DNA of 62,356 nt from Xenorhabdus koppenhoeferi (GTDB lineage: Bacteria; Pseudomonadota; Gammaproteobacteria; Enterobacterales; Enterobacteriaceae). Below are positions 17,209-28,150 of the stretch, in pieces; position 1 is the first letter of the stretch; each line of letters starts with the position of its first letter. The DNA lies in the NCBI RefSeq assembly GCF_900116635.1, contig NZ_FPBJ01000021.1:1-62356 (forward strand), in the 5' to 3' direction. The position numbers and the translations under genes are program-made. The notes below the pieces were generated by a model that worked only from the letters and a program-made list of their open reading frames with translations, made no database searches and was not told the DNA's origin.

Positions 17209-18231
17209 TTAATAAAATGATGGAGAAAACATCAATTTTATTTGATTTTTATTATTCCATATTCTGCATTGCCAAAATGCGCTGCGTTTACTGTCATGAT
17301 CAGCATGAATAACTTCCAACGTTCGAAATGGTATCCCATTATCTAGCTGTTTCTGATAATCGTCGGATTTAACATGTGCATCTAATCCAGCTGATGACAA
17401 TAAAATTGTCTTATTATGTGTATCATAATACCCCACCAACAGCGAAAGTGGTTCAGTCTCCTTCCCGTTACTCACTACCTGTTTCAACCAATTCATAATA
17501 TTCTGCATGCCGGGTAAGCCCTTTTTTTTATAAAAATATCTCTTTTTCAAGATATTATTAAAAGCTACTTTCAATAATAGTGCGGAAATAGCACTCCTAT
17601 CTTTTAAATGACTAACATCAAAACAGTAGAACATCATTTCTTTCTCAGAAATTGCGGCAATATCGAAGACCAATCCTATTTTACCCGCAGTATTCAACAA
17701 ACGATAATTTACCCTACAGTTAGCGATAATCTGGGAAACTGGCGGCTGTAGCTGTTTTAATACCTTCCATGTAGCGATGGTATTTTGTTTTAATATTGTT
17801 AATTCCTGAACCAAGCTACTGCGTTCTATAGCCTCAGAAGAAAATAATTGAGGATACAAGTAATTCAATGCAACTTTCTTTATCTCATTAAGATTCAGTA
17901 TCGGTTTTAACAAGATATCTTTAGCTCCCAGACGCAGCGCGTCATCTATTTTCATCATATTCTTTGTTGCAGAAACAATAATAATGGGTATAGTCAACCC
18001 TTTCTTCGCCATATGGCTAATAAACTCAAGGCCATTCATGAGCGGCATATTCAAATCACAAAAGATAAGTTCGGGTTCTATCTCCGTCGCTATCTTCTGT
18101 AATGCTATTTTTCCATTCGATGCACACATCGTTACTGCTCCCAAAGAATTCAAATAATTTACTAATAAAGAGCAACAAACTGGTTCATCTTCTACAACTA
18201 ATATTTTCTTTCCTCTCAATACCTTTTCCAT
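17209..18231 (-). CDS. rssB: response regulator RssB, adaptor for RpoS proteolysis
   Basis: RssB (also called Hnr) delivers the stress sigma factor RpoS to ClpXP. The N-terminal receiver domain has the acidic pair in LVVEDEP, the phospho-acceptor Asp at 59 (IFCDLNMPLMNG), and the conserved Lys in ILLKPI. The C-terminal half, about residues 150-340, resembles the degenerate PP2C-like domain of RssB. Length (340 aa) matches E. coli (337), and the gene lies between galU and ychJ as expected. The C-terminal half is clearly more diverged than the receiver. Confidence 0.9.
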   Translation of the reverse strand: MEKVLRGKKILVVEDEPVCCSLLVNYLNSLGAVTMCASNGKIALQKIATEIEPELIFCDLNMPLMNGLEFISHMAKKGLTIPIIIVSATKNMMKIDDALRLGAKDILLKPILNLNEIKKVALNYLYPQLFSSEAIERSSLVQELTILKQNTIATWKVLKQLQPPVSQIIANCRVNYRLLNTAGKIGLVFDIAAISEKEMMFYCFDVSHLKDRSAISALLLKVAFNNILKKRYFYKKKGLPGMQNIMNWLKQVVSNGKETEPLSLLVGYYDTHNKTILLSSAGLDAHVKSDDYQKQLDNGIPFRTLEVIHADHDSKRSAFWQCRIWNNKNQIKLMFSPSFY

Positions 18232-18384
18232 AACAGAGGCCTCTTACCAAGCATTGCGACCATTGCCTATATTCGAGTATCATCAGTCGATGATATCTCA
18301 ACAGGCCTGTAACTATTTATACTCTACATATCTTTGCAATATCGCTCATATTAACAGCAACTACTTTAAATAATCGGAGTTATT

Positions 18385-18846
18385 TTGACAAAAATGTGTC
18401 CCTGCGGCAGTGACTTGCTTTTTGCTCATTGTTGTGGCCCCTATCTCGAAAATCATTATCCTGCTCCAAATGCCGAATCTTTGATGCGTTCCAGATATAG
18501 TGCTTATGTCATACACGATGTAGATTATCTAATCGCAACCTGGCATCCTGATTGTCAGGCCGAAAATTGGCGTTCAGAAATAGAACAAAGTTTTGCTGGT
18601 GTACAATGGCTGGGATTAAGTGTCTTAGAAACAAATCAAGGCAAACATAATAACGAAGCTTATGTCGAATTTTCAGCTTGCTTTATTGAACAGGGAAAGC
18701 AAGATAATCAATTGATTCATGAGCGCTCGCGCTTTTTGCGCATTGACCAACACTGGTTTTATATTGATGGTATTCGTCCTCAGATAGGTCGTAATAACCC
18801 TTGCCCGTGTGGTTCAGGCAAAAAATACAAGAAGTGCTGTGGTTAA
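18385..18846 (+). CDS. ychJ: SEC-C motif protein YchJ
   Basis: A 153-residue UPF0225-type protein. Zinc-binding cysteine clusters lie at both ends: [13 protein letters not shown] near the start and [15 protein letters not shown] at the end (SEC-C motif). Function is not established. The start is a TTG: GGAG lies five bases upstream of it, and this gives MTKMCPCG, in line with E. coli YchJ. The ATG three codons later is too far from that site. It is divergent from rssB and followed by purU. Confidence 0.92.
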   Translation: MTKMCPCGSDLLFAHCCGPYLENHYPAPNAESLMRSRYSAYVIHDVDYLIATWHPDCQAENWRSEIEQSFAGVQWLGLSVLETNQGKHNNEAYVEFSACFIEQGKQDNQLIHERSRFLRIDQHWFYIDGIRPQIGRNNPCPCGSGKKYKKCCG

Positions 18847-18913
18847 ATCAGTATCTGAATATCAAACATAACAATTCACACACAGTTAAGAAAATTTAAG
18901 GATTGCGCAATCC

Positions 18914-19762
18914 ATGCAAAACGCAAACATACAAAAAAAAATCTTGCGTACAATTTGTCCTGACTCCAAAGGATTAATCGCAAAGATCACAAACATCTGC
19001 TACAAGCATCAATTAAATATCGTTCAAAATAATGAATTTGTAGATCACCACACTGGACGTTTTTTTATGCGTACAGAGCTGGAAGGTATTTTCAATGATG
19101 AAACACTTCTGGCCGATTTGGATGATGCTTTACCCATAGGTTCGAGCCGTGAACTCAATGCGGCGGGTCGCCGCCGTATCGTTCTCATGGTGACGAAAGA
19201 AGCACATTGTATTGGTGATATTTTGGTAAAAAGTGCCTATGGTGGATTAGATGTTGAAATTGCAGCTGTTATTGGAAACCATACGATCCTGCAACAATTA
19301 GTTGAACAATTCGGCATTCCATTCCATTACATCAGCCATGAAGGTTTAACTCGTAAACAGCATGATGAAGCATTGATGGCTCAGATTGAACGGTATAAAC
19401 CAGATTATGTTGTACTCGCTAAATATATGCGTGTCCTGACACCAGCATTTATTCAACATTATCCAAATCAGATAATCAACATTCACCACTCATTTTTGCC
19501 TGCATTCATCGGTGCACGCCCTTATCATCAGGCTTATGAGCGAGGGGTGAAGATCATTGGTGCTACTGCACATTATGTAAATGATAATTTGGATGAAGGC
19601 CCAATTATCACTCAGGACGTAATAAATGTAGATCATACATATACTGCCGAAGAGATGATGCGGGCAGGACGAGATGTTGAAAAGAATGTATTGAGTCAGG
19701 CATTGCACTGGGTCTTTTCCCAGCGAGTTTTTGTATATGGTAACCGCACCGTTATTCTTTGA
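18914..19762 (+). CDS. purU: formyltetrahydrofolate deformylase
   Basis: Hydrolyses 10-formyl-tetrahydrofolate to formate and tetrahydrofolate, supplying formate for PurT and balancing one-carbon units. The N-terminal ACT domain (about residues 8-85, RTICPDSKGLIAKITNICY) precedes the formyltransferase-type catalytic domain with INIHHSFLPAF and AHYVNDNLDEGPII, which hold the catalytic Asn, His and Asp. The length of 282 residues matches the family. The gene ends directly at a half ERIC repeat; in E. coli the tRNA-Tyr genes follow. Confidence 0.96.
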   Translation: MQNANIQKKILRTICPDSKGLIAKITNICYKHQLNIVQNNEFVDHHTGRFFMRTELEGIFNDETLLADLDDALPIGSSRELNAAGRRRIVLMVTKEAHCIGDILVKSAYGGLDVEIAAVIGNHTILQQLVEQFGIPFHYISHEGLTRKQHDEALMAQIERYKPDYVVLAKYMRVLTPAFIQHYPNQIINIHHSFLPAFIGARPYHQAYERGVKIIGATAHYVNDNLDEGPIITQDVINVDHTYTAEEMMRAGRDVEKNVLSQALHWVFSQRVFVYGNRTVIL

Positions 19763-19796
19763 TATACCCGTCGTCTTTTAAGTTGCAGTTTTGTTG
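19763..19796. repeat. left end of an ERIC repeat, broken off
   Basis: tatacccgtcgtctttta then agttgcagttttgttg matches the first 34 bases of the intact copy at 22385-22511. The expected continuation is missing, and tRNA-like sequence starts four bases later. The repeat has evidently been truncated by a rearrangement. Confidence 0.75.
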
Positions 19797-19800
19797 ATCT

Positions 19801-19839
19801 GGAGGGTTTCCCGAGCGGTCAAAGAGAGCAGAGTGAAAT
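19801..19839 (+). pseudogene. 5' remnant of a tRNA-Tyr gene
   Basis: ggagggtttcccgagcggtc followed by aaagagagcagagtgaaat matches the 5' half of bacterial tRNA-Tyr (acceptor strand, D-arm and start of the anticodon stem of the GGTGGGGTTCCCGAGCGGCC type) with a few changes. The anticodon loop, variable arm, T-arm and acceptor 3' strand are gone. In E. coli the tRNA-Tyr genes tyrV and tyrT lie just beyond purU, so the position fits. It cannot encode a working tRNA. Confidence 0.65.
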
Positions 19840-20006
19840 AACGAAGAAGAATGGGATATTATTTATGCCAAGGTGAGGAATAAAATGACAAGTCATTTTT
19901 CCTCACCACCATCAAAAATCTATTCAAAGCTCTCAACGCATTACGAACACAACAACCAATCTATTGCTCACATCAATTGTCGAAACTAACCACCATATGC
20001 AACCGG

Positions 20007-20870
20007 TTACTCCATATCGCTGACAGAGTCGATAAAACGATTTAACACGCTTGAATGAGATTTTGATTTGTAGACATAACACTGATTAATGGCATCAGGT
20101 CGTGGGATTGGCATAAAGCCTAAACTCTCTCCCTCTTCCAATGCTCCGGAGTGGGAATCAGTAATAAAAATATAATCAGATGACTGAATAAAATTAAGGC
20201 AACACTCTATATTATCCATCTGTCGGATATTAACTTTCTCCCCATTTTTTACCATTTCCTCTTCCAGGCTCTTTATCAAATTGCCTTTATAAAGCACTGG
20301 ATCACATAACCATGTTCTCTTTTTCAGCAATTGAATAAAGTCTCCATTCACTTCGCCCAATAATTCTTTACGGCAGCAGATCCCCAAATTTGGTCCATCA
20401 ATTTTCCGTACAAGACTGAATCGGTCACTAAGTATTTTTTCTGAACTTAAAATTATCGTATTGCCCTCATAATCAACTATTTCATCAATGTTATCATAAC
20501 TGAAGCGTAATATATTAACCTGAGCATTATTTCGGTCCGCTGCTTTATAAAGCGAAATCAGGTGCTTTTTCTTACCCCAATCATGGTATATATTTACAAC
20601 ATTACAAATACTCCCGCTAATGTGTTTTTTTGTAATTTCTTTCTCTTTCAAATAGAGCTCTTTCAGGTCATTATATAACTCCACCCCGTCTTTGGTCAGA
20701 ATCATCCCAAACTTCTCCCTTTTAAATAAGCGCTTTCCTAACGTCGCTTCAAAGTCTTTAATTGATTTAGCGACTGGGGGAGTCGTACGGTTCATCACTC
20801 TTGCCGCCTTGCTTAAAGAACCCATTTCCACCACCGCCATGAATGCTTCTAATTTACGAGAAAAAAACAT
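20007..20870 (-). CDS. LysR-type transcriptional regulator
   Basis: A 287-residue protein with the N-terminal LysR helix-turn-helix: LEAFMAVVEMGSLSKAARVM (residues 8-27), then PPVAKSIKDFEATLGKRLF. The C-terminal region is an effector domain quite unlike that of well-known family members, so the inducer cannot be guessed. No divergent target gene adjoins it; the upstream gap is over 600 bases and leads to xthA. It lies in a synteny break beside a tRNA-Tyr remnant, which suggests acquired DNA or a leftover from rearrangement. Confidence 0.85.
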   Translation of the reverse strand: MFFSRKLEAFMAVVEMGSLSKAARVMNRTTPPVAKSIKDFEATLGKRLFKREKFGMILTKDGVELYNDLKELYLKEKEITKKHISGSICNVVNIYHDWGKKKHLISLYKAADRNNAQVNILRFSYDNIDEIVDYEGNTIILSSEKILSDRFSLVRKIDGPNLGICCRKELLGEVNGDFIQLLKKRTWLCDPVLYKGNLIKSLEEEMVKNGEKVNIRQMDNIECCLNFIQSSDYIFITDSHSGALEEGESLGFMPIPRPDAINQCYVYKSKSHSSVLNRFIDSVSDME

Positions 20871-21521
20871 AATTCACCGTTCCTATGTAACTTGTGGCTA
20901 AAATAATTTCCTTGAAATGGCCTTCTCATCAGGTAACCGCTAAATCAAACTTGATATTGTGAAGGTATAATTTTGTACAATAAAAATAGATATTTTTCAA
21001 ATGACATTTATATAAAATGCCAGTCCCTGATGCAATAATGCGGTTTAGATGGACTTATATTATCCACCTATATCATGATGAATATTCCACCGTGATTGCA
21101 AACCATGAGTAAATATAACTTTGGCCTACAAGTTCAAATTTCTATCAGAGATTGATTAACTCTTCTACTTTTTCATTAATTAATTTTTATAACACATGAC
21201 ATAAAATAAATTAAAAGGATAAAAACCCTTACATAAAATTACAATATCAGGAATTTAATATAACAGATTATGACTAGTGAATTGTTATATATTCATTAAT
21301 TTATCACTTATTTATTTTGTGATTTTTATTATTTAAAAACGATTCGTCACTCAAATTTTTGGATAACTAGCGTATTATACTCAATATAGTATTATATATA
21401 AGAGTAAAATAGCCAGATATCAAGATAATTAGGTAAATTTTATTATTTAATAAATAGTTACAGTTTTACTTATATCTGTTAATATTAAAATATAGCATAT
21501 TCCAAAGGTGATTATAACGAT
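20871..21521. other. AT-rich gap without a gene, between the LysR gene and xthA
   Basis: About 650 bases that are very AT-rich from roughly 21130 on, with many short A/T runs and no frame of note. It must hold the promoters of the divergent LysR gene and xthA. I see no RNA gene or complete repeat. Such composition is a likely H-NS target, which is inference. Confidence 0.6.
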
Positions 21522-22328
21522 ATGAAATTTGTCTCATTCAATATTAATGGGTTGCGAGCACGTCCTCATCAACTTGCTGCCATTGTCGAACAACACCAAC
21601 CAGATGTTATCGGATTACAAGAAATAAAAGTCCATGATGAAATGTTTCCCCTAGAAGAGGTAAACAAGCTGGGTTATCATGTCTTCTATCATGGTCAAAA
21701 ATCACACTATGGTGTCGCCCTGTTTACCCGCGAAAAACCGATCGATGTTCGTAAAGGTTTCCCTACTGACTATGGTGATGCTCAACGCCGTATTATTATG
21801 GCCGATATCGAAACACCGCTCGGTTTATTAACTGTCATCAATGGTTATTTTCCACAAGGTGAAAGCCGTGATCATCCGATTAAATTTCCTGCAAAAGAGA
21901 AGTTCTATCAGGATCTACAATCCTATCTAGAAAATAATCACTCTCCAGAATCAAACATCCTGATTATGGGGGATATGAATATCAGCCCAAGCGATCTTGA
22001 TATTGGGATCGGAGAAAATAATCAAAAACGCTGGTTAAAAACTGGAAAGTGCTCTTTCTTACCTGAAGAGAGGGAATGGATGGAACGCCTTAAAAACTGG
22101 GGCTTCGTCGATACTTTCCGGGTTCAATATCCTGAAACCAATGATCAATTTTCCTGGTTTGATTATCGCTCAAAAGGTTTTGACGATAATCGTGGATTAC
22201 GCATTGATTTACTGCTTGCCAGTCGGCCATTGGCTAAAAAGTGTATCTCTTCTGGTATCGATTATGCTATCCGCAGCATGGAAAAACCGTCCGATCATGC
22301 CCCTGTTTGGACAACATTTGAAATATAA
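21522..22328 (+). CDS. xthA: exodeoxyribonuclease III
   Basis: The main AP endonuclease and 3'-5' exonuclease of base-excision repair. The 268-residue protein has the catalytic metal ligand Glu34 (GLQEIKV), Asp151 and Asn153 (GDMNISP), and His259 (SDHAPVW), all at E. coli numbering. Tyr109 lies in INGYFPQG. The ATG follows aaaggtgattataacgat, a fair ribosome binding site. It converges with topB; an ERIC repeat and a terminator separate them. Confidence 0.97.
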   Translation: MKFVSFNINGLRARPHQLAAIVEQHQPDVIGLQEIKVHDEMFPLEEVNKLGYHVFYHGQKSHYGVALFTREKPIDVRKGFPTDYGDAQRRIIMADIETPLGLLTVINGYFPQGESRDHPIKFPAKEKFYQDLQSYLENNHSPESNILIMGDMNISPSDLDIGIGENNQKRWLKTGKCSFLPEEREWMERLKNWGFVDTFRVQYPETNDQFSWFDYRSKGFDDNRGLRIDLLLASRPLAKKCISSGIDYAIRSMEKPSDHAPVWTTFEI

Positions 22329-22339
22329 TTACCAGACAA

Positions 22340-22374
22340 GAAACACAGCACGGTCATTGACGGTACTGTGTTTC
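22340..22374 (+). terminator. xthA terminator
   Basis: GAAACACAG and CTGTGTTTC pair, with an extended inner stem carrying two mismatches, then a T-rich stretch. It starts 11 bases after the xthA stop. Confidence 0.75.
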
Positions 22375-22384
22375 TCATTTCGGT

Positions 22385-22511
22385 TATACCCGTCGTCTTT
22401 CAAGTTGCAGCTTTGTTGGCTGCGCTCACTCACCCCAGTCACATAGTTAGCTATGCTCCTGGGGGTTCATTCCCTTGCCGTCGTGCTGCATCTTGAAATC
22501 CATTGGGTATA
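22385..22511. repeat. full-length ERIC repeat (127 bp)
   Basis: It begins tatacccgtcgtctttcaag and ends catcttgaaatccattgggtata. Inside are tttgttggctgcgctcactc, the ccccagtcac block and the cctgggggttcattccc block, all typical of ERIC. It lies between the converging xthA and topB genes. This is the cleanest copy in the window and serves as the reference for the truncated ones. Confidence 0.92.
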
Positions 22512-22514
22512 TAT

Positions 22515-24449
22515 CTAATCGGCTTTAGCTGTCTTCGACTTATTCTTACCGGATTTCGCCTGTTTTCCCTTTTTCCCTTTTACTGGAACAGGAGGTAAGT
22601 CTCTAAACGCTTTTAGATTACGATACTGTTTTGCCTGCCAGATTAATTGTTGCAATATTTCCTGAAGAGGCAACATAAAATCCTGATAACGAAATTGCTT
22701 TTCGCTGATTTGCGTCAAACGAGATTCCCAATGAGCCGTCATATCGGGTAATACGGCCATATCCGGCAATACATGGATCAAAGCCCGACCCGCAGGTGTA
22801 GCATGGATATAACGCCCTTTTTTGTACAAAAACTCTCGCTTGAACAGCAGTTCAATAATTCCTGCTCGGGTTGCTTCGGTCCCCAGCCCGTCAGTTGCCC
22901 GCAATACCTTTTTCAAAGCCTTATCCTGCACAAATCGCGCTATTCCTGTCATGGCAGATAATAATGTTGCATCAGTAAAAGGGCGTGGTGGTTGCGTCTG
23001 CCTTTCCACCATTTCCCCCTTCTCACACAACAGCTCATTTCCCTTAGCGACAACAGGTAATGGAGTACCTTCATTTTCCTCATCACGTTCCTTATTGCCA
23101 AGCAAGGTTCTCCAACCCGCTTCTGCCAGAAAGCGTGCTTTGGCAATGAATTTTCCACCTGCAATATCAAGCTCAATCGTACACTTCCGAAATATTGCAT
23201 CAGGGAAAAATTGCATCAGATATTGCCTGGCAATCAAATTATAAATGTAGCTTTCATTCTGTGTCAGATTGGCTGGTCTGCTACGCGCAGTAGGAACAAT
23301 CGCATGATGTGCATCAACTTTCTTATCATCCCAACAACGATTCTTTTTCTCCGTGTCCAATGAATTTTGTGGCAATAAAAGTGATGAATGAATCGAAATA
23401 GCCTTCAAAACCGCATGACGTCCTGCAAAATGCTCTTCCGGTAAATAACGACAATCGGAACGTGGATAAGTGATCAATTTGTGGGTTTCATAGAGTCGTT
23501 GACAAATATCAAGCACTTCCTGAGCACTCAAGCCAAAACGCTTAGCCGCTTCAATCTGTAAAGAAGAGAGCGAAAATGGCAGCGGTGCTGTTTCGGATTC
23601 GCGCTTATCCTGATACGCAGTGACAATGGCCGGTTGTCCAGTGATTCGTGCTACGACGTGTTCTGCTAGTGGCTGATGAATAATTCTCCCTTCTTCATCC
23701 TGAAAATCAATGCAAGACTCACTTGGTTGCCATACAGCCGTAAATCGTTCTTCACTTGGTGTAACGATATGCGCTTTGACTTCAAAGAAATCTTTCGGCA
23801 CAAAATGCTCTATTTCTTCATCACGACGAACGACCAACCCCAGAATCGGGGTCTGAACACGTCCAACTGATAATACGCCCTGATAGCCTGCATTCCGTCC
23901 CAATAACGTATAAGCACGGGTCATATTGATGCCATAAAGCCAATCAGCCCTGGCTCTGGCCAATGCAGAAACACATAAAGGAACAAATTCTCGGTTACTC
24001 CTCAGACGTTCAATTGCCTTTATGACTGCCTGAGGATTCAGGTCACTTATCAGACAACGCTGAACATTCTGTTTTTTTTCGGCATCCAGATCCAAAAAAT
24101 CCAGTACCTCATCTACCAGTAATTGCCCTTCACGATCGGGATCTCCTGCATGGACAATTTCACTCGCCTTTTCCAACAGGGATTTAATCGTATTGAGTTG
24201 CTTTGCCACGGCAGCCCGTGGCTTTAACTGCCATTTTTCAGGAATGATAGGTAGATCAGCCAATACCCAGCGGGCATAACGGCTATCGTAAGCATCTGGC
24301 TCAGCCTGCTCTAATAGATGACCGACACACCAAGTAACAAACTGGTTATTCCCACATTCGATAAACCCGTCCCCACGTCGATGGGGTTTCGGTAAAACAT
24401 CCGCTATAGCTCTCGCGAGGCTAGGTTTTTCTGCAATAAAAAGACGCAT
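22515..24449 (-). CDS. topB: DNA topoisomerase III
   Basis: Type IA topoisomerase that decatenates replication intermediates. The TOPRIM domain starts [16 protein letters not shown] and has [12 protein letters not shown]. The catalytic tyrosine is Tyr328 (KLITYPRSD), exactly as in E. coli. [14 protein letters not shown] is also conserved. The C-terminus is basic and lysine-rich ([19 protein letters not shown]), the DNA-binding tail. Length is 644 residues. It lies five bases after selD, so the two are probably co-transcribed. Confidence 0.96.
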   Translation of the reverse strand: MRLFIAEKPSLARAIADVLPKPHRRGDGFIECGNNQFVTWCVGHLLEQAEPDAYDSRYARWVLADLPIIPEKWQLKPRAAVAKQLNTIKSLLEKASEIVHAGDPDREGQLLVDEVLDFLDLDAEKKQNVQRCLISDLNPQAVIKAIERLRSNREFVPLCVSALARARADWLYGINMTRAYTLLGRNAGYQGVLSVGRVQTPILGLVVRRDEEIEHFVPKDFFEVKAHIVTPSEERFTAVWQPSESCIDFQDEEGRIIHQPLAEHVVARITGQPAIVTAYQDKRESETAPLPFSLSSLQIEAAKRFGLSAQEVLDICQRLYETHKLITYPRSDCRYLPEEHFAGRHAVLKAISIHSSLLLPQNSLDTEKKNRCWDDKKVDAHHAIVPTARSRPANLTQNESYIYNLIARQYLMQFFPDAIFRKCTIELDIAGGKFIAKARFLAEAGWRTLLGNKERDEENEGTPLPVVAKGNELLCEKGEMVERQTQPPRPFTDATLLSAMTGIARFVQDKALKKVLRATDGLGTEATRAGIIELLFKREFLYKKGRYIHATPAGRALIHVLPDMAVLPDMTAHWESRLTQISEKQFRYQDFMLPLQEILQQLIWQAKQYRNLKAFRDLPPVPVKGKKGKQAKSGKNKSKTAKAD

Positions 24450-24454
24450 GGAAT

Positions 24455-25498
24455 TTATTCAATAACTTCAATAAGTGCTCTGTCTAAACATGATACAGTC
24501 AGTTCACCAATAGCAGCCAAATCGATATTGTGGCTCCGCGCAATGGCTTCCGCCTCTTCCACGGCTTCCGGCAAAATCGCCAGTAATAAACCACCCGAGG
24601 TTTGTGGATCACACAGAAGATGACGCTGGCGGGCAGTCATTTTTCCAATTAAATGCCCATAACTATCAAAATTGCGTCCTGTGCCGCCGGGTACGCAACC
24701 TTTTTCAATATAAATATCAACATCAGGCAATCTTGGAATCTGTGAAAATCTGACCGTTGCTTGAACACCCGAGCCTGCACAAACTTCACTCAAATGCCCT
24801 AACAGGCCAAAACCCGTTACATCCGTCATCGCCGTAACACCATCAATTCTTGCAAAATCCGTTCCCGACTTATTCAATTGGCACATGATTTCTTTTGCAA
24901 TACCTTGATGTTCAGATTCAAGCAATCCTTTCTTCTCAGCCGTAGTTAATACACCAACGCCTAAAGGTTTAGTCAGGAACAGAAGGCTCCCTGCTTTTGC
25001 CTGATTATTACGTTTCACTTGTTCAATATCAATGACACCAGTCACTGCCAAACCGAAGATGGGTTCGGGAGCATCAATAGAGTGCCCCCCGGCAAGGGAA
25101 ATACCCGCTTCTTTGCAAACGGCCCGCCCACCCTCAATGACTTTTTGAGCAATTTCTGGTGACAACTTAGCAATTGGCCAGCCGAGAATCGCAATCGCCA
25201 TTATTGGTTTTCCTCCCATCGCGTAAATATCGCTGATGGCATTAGTCGCAGCAATACGACCAAAATCAAACGGATCATCAACAATCGGCATAAAGAAGTC
25301 CGTAGTACTAATGATACCTGTACCATTACCAATATCATAGACGGCAGCATCGTCACGGGTTTCATTACCCACCAGCAAATTAGGATCGAAAAATTTTGCC
25401 TGCTCACTATGCAAGATAGTTTCCAATACGTTGGGGGAAATTTTGCAGCCACATCCGGCACCGTGGCTATATTGAGTCAGACGGATTTCAGTTGACAT
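24455..25498 (-). CDS. selD: selenophosphate synthetase (selenide, water dikinase)
   Basis: Makes selenophosphate from selenide and ATP for selenocysteine and selenouridine synthesis. The active-site glycine-rich loop is GAGCGCK, with the catalytic Cys at 16 and Lys at 19; both cysteines are ordinary TGT/TGC codons, so this is not a selenoprotein. ATP-binding features [11 protein letters not shown] and [10 protein letters not shown] are present. Length is 347 residues. Order ydjA-selD-topB is as in E. coli. Confidence 0.97.
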   Translation of the reverse strand: MSTEIRLTQYSHGAGCGCKISPNVLETILHSEQAKFFDPNLLVGNETRDDAAVYDIGNGTGIISTTDFFMPIVDDPFDFGRIAATNAISDIYAMGGKPIMAIAILGWPIAKLSPEIAQKVIEGGRAVCKEAGISLAGGHSIDAPEPIFGLAVTGVIDIEQVKRNNQAKAGSLLFLTKPLGVGVLTTAEKKGLLESEHQGIAKEIMCQLNKSGTDFARIDGVTAMTDVTGFGLLGHLSEVCAGSGVQATVRFSQIPRLPDVDIYIEKGCVPGGTGRNFDSYGHLIGKMTARQRHLLCDPQTSGGLLLAILPEAVEEAEAIARSHNIDLAAIGELTVSCLDRALIEVIE

Positions 25499-25510
25499 TG
25501 CTCACTCCAG

Positions 25511-26062
25511 TTAAAAGTAACTGACGACGTTCGTCAAATCTGGCGTTGCTACTTTTGCAGGTGTTTTAAGTTCTGGCGTGCCTAAATAGAGGAATCCTAC
25601 AATTTTATCATTTTCCTCACATCCCAGACCTGCTCTGACGATTGGATCTTCCGTCCATGAGCCTGAACGCCATATACCATTAAACCCTTGAACCACCGCG
25701 GCCATCTGCATGGCATGAACCGCACAACCTGCTGAAACGACTTGTTCCCATGCAGGTACTTTTGTATGTTCAACCACTTTGGCGATAACTGTGATAATCA
25801 TAGGTGCACGGTAAGGTGCATTTTTCGCTTTTTCTTCTACCTCTTTTCCTAATCCACCCTCAATTGCCGCTTTCTCAAGTAACTGGCTGAATTTATTAAT
25901 ACCTTCTCCGTACATCACGATAAAATGCCAGGGACGCAATGCCCCATGATCGGGCGCTCTCATCCCTGCTGCCAAAATATTTTTTAGTTCATGGCCTTCT
26001 GGAGCTGGTATCGTTAAACGCGAAGCTGAACGACGATTCAACAAAAGTTTCAAAGCATTCAT
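25511..26062 (-). CDS. ydjA: nitroreductase-family protein YdjA
   Basis: Small FMN-dependent oxidoreductase of 183 residues; the natural substrate is not settled. It has the family start [16 protein letters not shown], with the flavin-contacting RRS, then [13 protein letters not shown] and the C-terminal [12 protein letters not shown] and FLYLGTP segments. I chose the ATG at 26062 because AGGAG lies eight bases upstream and E. coli YdjA starts at the same place. It lies 12 bases before selD and is divergent from sppA. Confidence 0.94.
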   Translation of the reverse strand: MNALKLLLNRRSASRLTIPAPEGHELKNILAAGMRAPDHGALRPWHFIVMYGEGINKFSQLLEKAAIEGGLGKEVEEKAKNAPYRAPMIITVIAKVVEHTKVPAWEQVVSAGCAVHAMQMAAVVQGFNGIWRSGSWTEDPIVRAGLGCEENDKIVGFLYLGTPELKTPAKVATPDLTNVVSYF

Positions 26063-26229
26063 TTTCTTCTCCTGAATAAGATAATCTGTCACGGCTCAAC
26101 ATTCTCTGTTTATTTGTTAACGAATGAAAGTACAGAAACCACTTTTTCCATCATTTACATGATTTTCAGCTGACATTTACAGATGAGCTGATTAGGATAC
26201 CCTCATTTGACCCCATCATTGGAGATAAT

Positions 26230-28119
26230 ATGCGTACTTTATGGAATTTTATAGCAGCGCTATTTAAATGGTGTTGGAAACTGCTAAATTTTGTTCGCCA
26301 ACTCATTTCTAACCTTATTTTTATCCTGCTGATTGTTATTGTTGTTATTAGCTTAATTGTTTATAAACAACAATCTAAACGCAATGATAGTTATCATGGG
26401 GCGTTATATGTCAATTTATCGGGGATTGTTCTTGATCGTGCATCCGCCCGCAATCCATTTGAACAATTAGGCAAAGATATTTTTGGCTCTTACAATAGCA
26501 ATCCTCAAGAAACCTCTTTATTTGACGTTGTTGACAGTATTCGCCGAGCCAAAGATGATCCTAAAATTAGCGGTATGGTATTAAAGCTGAATGAGTTCGC
26601 AGGAGCAGACTGGCCTTCAATGAAATATATTGGTAAAGCCATTAACGAATTTAAAGCAACAGGTAAACCTGTTTTTGCAATCAATGATAGTTACTCACAA
26701 TCACAATATTATTTAGCCAGCTTCGCGAATGAAATATACTTGTCCCCACAAGGAATAGTAGATATTCATGGTTTTTCAACCGACCATTTATACTATAAGT
26801 CATTATTAGACTCGCTAAAAATTTCCACACATGTTTTCCGTGTAGGCACCTATAAATCGGCAGTAGAACCTGTATTGCGGAATAATATGTCAGAAGAAGC
26901 ACGTGAAGCCGACAGCCTTTGGGTCTACGAGTCCTGGAACAATTACTTAAATACCATTGCCGTCAATAGACATATTCCTGCCGACCAAGTTTTCCCTGGC
27001 ACCGCCAACTTTATCGAAAAATTCCGTAAAGCTGGTGGTGATTTTTCACTGTATGCATATCAAAACAAACTGGTGAGCCATATTGAGCCGCGCGGCGCAG
27101 TTGAAAAGAAAATGAAGGATATCTTTGGTTGGGATAAAGAACAAAAACATTTCAATTATATCAGTATTAATGACTACATTGCTAAAAAGCCTATACAAGA
27201 CTCAGACAATAACAAGGGCAACATTGCCGTCATTATTGTGGAAGGCCCGATTTTAGACGGTAAACAACTATCAGGCACTGTGGGCAGCGATACCATCACA
27301 GAACAGCTGCGTGAAGCACACCTTAATCCCAACATAAAAGCGGTTATATTACGGGTAAATAGCCCTGGCGGCAGTATTAGCGCATCTGAAATTATCCGCG
27401 CCGAACTTATCGCCATTCGTGACGATAAAGAAAATAATGGTAAGAATACAAAACCTATTGTTGTTTCAATGGGCGGAGCGGCAGCATCTGGCGGTTACTG
27501 GATTTCCACTCCTGCTAACGCTATCATTGCTGACCCAAACACATTAACGGGTTCGATCGGTGTTTTTAGTATTATCCACTCCTTTGAAAAAACCCTGAAT
27601 TATATTGGCGTAAACTCAGACGGGATTTCAACCTCTTCACTGGCAGATTCTTCTTCAATCAAAGGATTGAATTCAGATTACTCAGACGTAATACAGCTGT
27701 CTATTGAGAACGGCTACAATAAATTTATTAAACTGGTTGCTAAAGCCCGCAATAAATCTGTAGATGAAATTGATAGTATTGCTCAGGGGCGTGTTTGGAA
27801 CGGTCTTGAGGCTAAAAAACATGGTTTAATCGATCAATTAGGTGATTTTGATGATGCTGTCAAAAAAGCCGCTGAATTAGCAGGCATAAAAAATGTCTCA
27901 CTGGACTGGATGCAACCTGAATTATCGTTCTCTGAAAAAATGATGTTTGAACTAACTGCATCAACACAGGCCCTGCTGCCAAATATGTTGCAATACGCGC
28001 TTCCGGTACCACTTCCCAAAATGACCCAAGGCTTGAAAAAGCAGGCTGTTTTTTATAAGAATATGAATGATCCGCAAAATATTTATACATTCTGCCTGAA
28101 TTGCGCAGATATTCATTAA
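26230..28119 (+). CDS. sppA: signal peptide peptidase SppA (protease IV)
   Basis: Membrane-anchored serine protease that degrades cleaved signal peptides. A single N-terminal membrane helix (about residues 23-45, NLIFILLIVIVVISLIVY) is followed by two SppA domains. The catalytic Lys209 is in VGTYKSAVEP and the catalytic Ser420 is in GGAAASGGYW, the Lys/Ser dyad of the family. The protein has 629 residues against 618 in E. coli and ends in a short cysteine-containing tail. A terminator follows 31 bases later. Confidence 0.95.
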   Translation: MRTLWNFIAALFKWCWKLLNFVRQLISNLIFILLIVIVVISLIVYKQQSKRNDSYHGALYVNLSGIVLDRASARNPFEQLGKDIFGSYNSNPQETSLFDVVDSIRRAKDDPKISGMVLKLNEFAGADWPSMKYIGKAINEFKATGKPVFAINDSYSQSQYYLASFANEIYLSPQGIVDIHGFSTDHLYYKSLLDSLKISTHVFRVGTYKSAVEPVLRNNMSEEAREADSLWVYESWNNYLNTIAVNRHIPADQVFPGTANFIEKFRKAGGDFSLYAYQNKLVSHIEPRGAVEKKMKDIFGWDKEQKHFNYISINDYIAKKPIQDSDNNKGNIAVIIVEGPILDGKQLSGTVGSDTITEQLREAHLNPNIKAVILRVNSPGGSISASEIIRAELIAIRDDKENNGKNTKPIVVSMGGAAASGGYWISTPANAIIADPNTLTGSIGVFSIIHSFEKTLNYIGVNSDGISTSSLADSSSIKGLNSDYSDVIQLSIENGYNKFIKLVAKARNKSVDEIDSIAQGRVWNGLEAKKHGLIDQLGDFDDAVKKAAELAGIKNVSLDWMQPELSFSEKMMFELTASTQALLPNMLQYALPVPLPKMTQGLKKQAVFYKNMNDPQNIYTFCLNCADIH

Positions 28120-28150
28120 AAATAGCTGACAACGTTTTTACCAAAAATGA

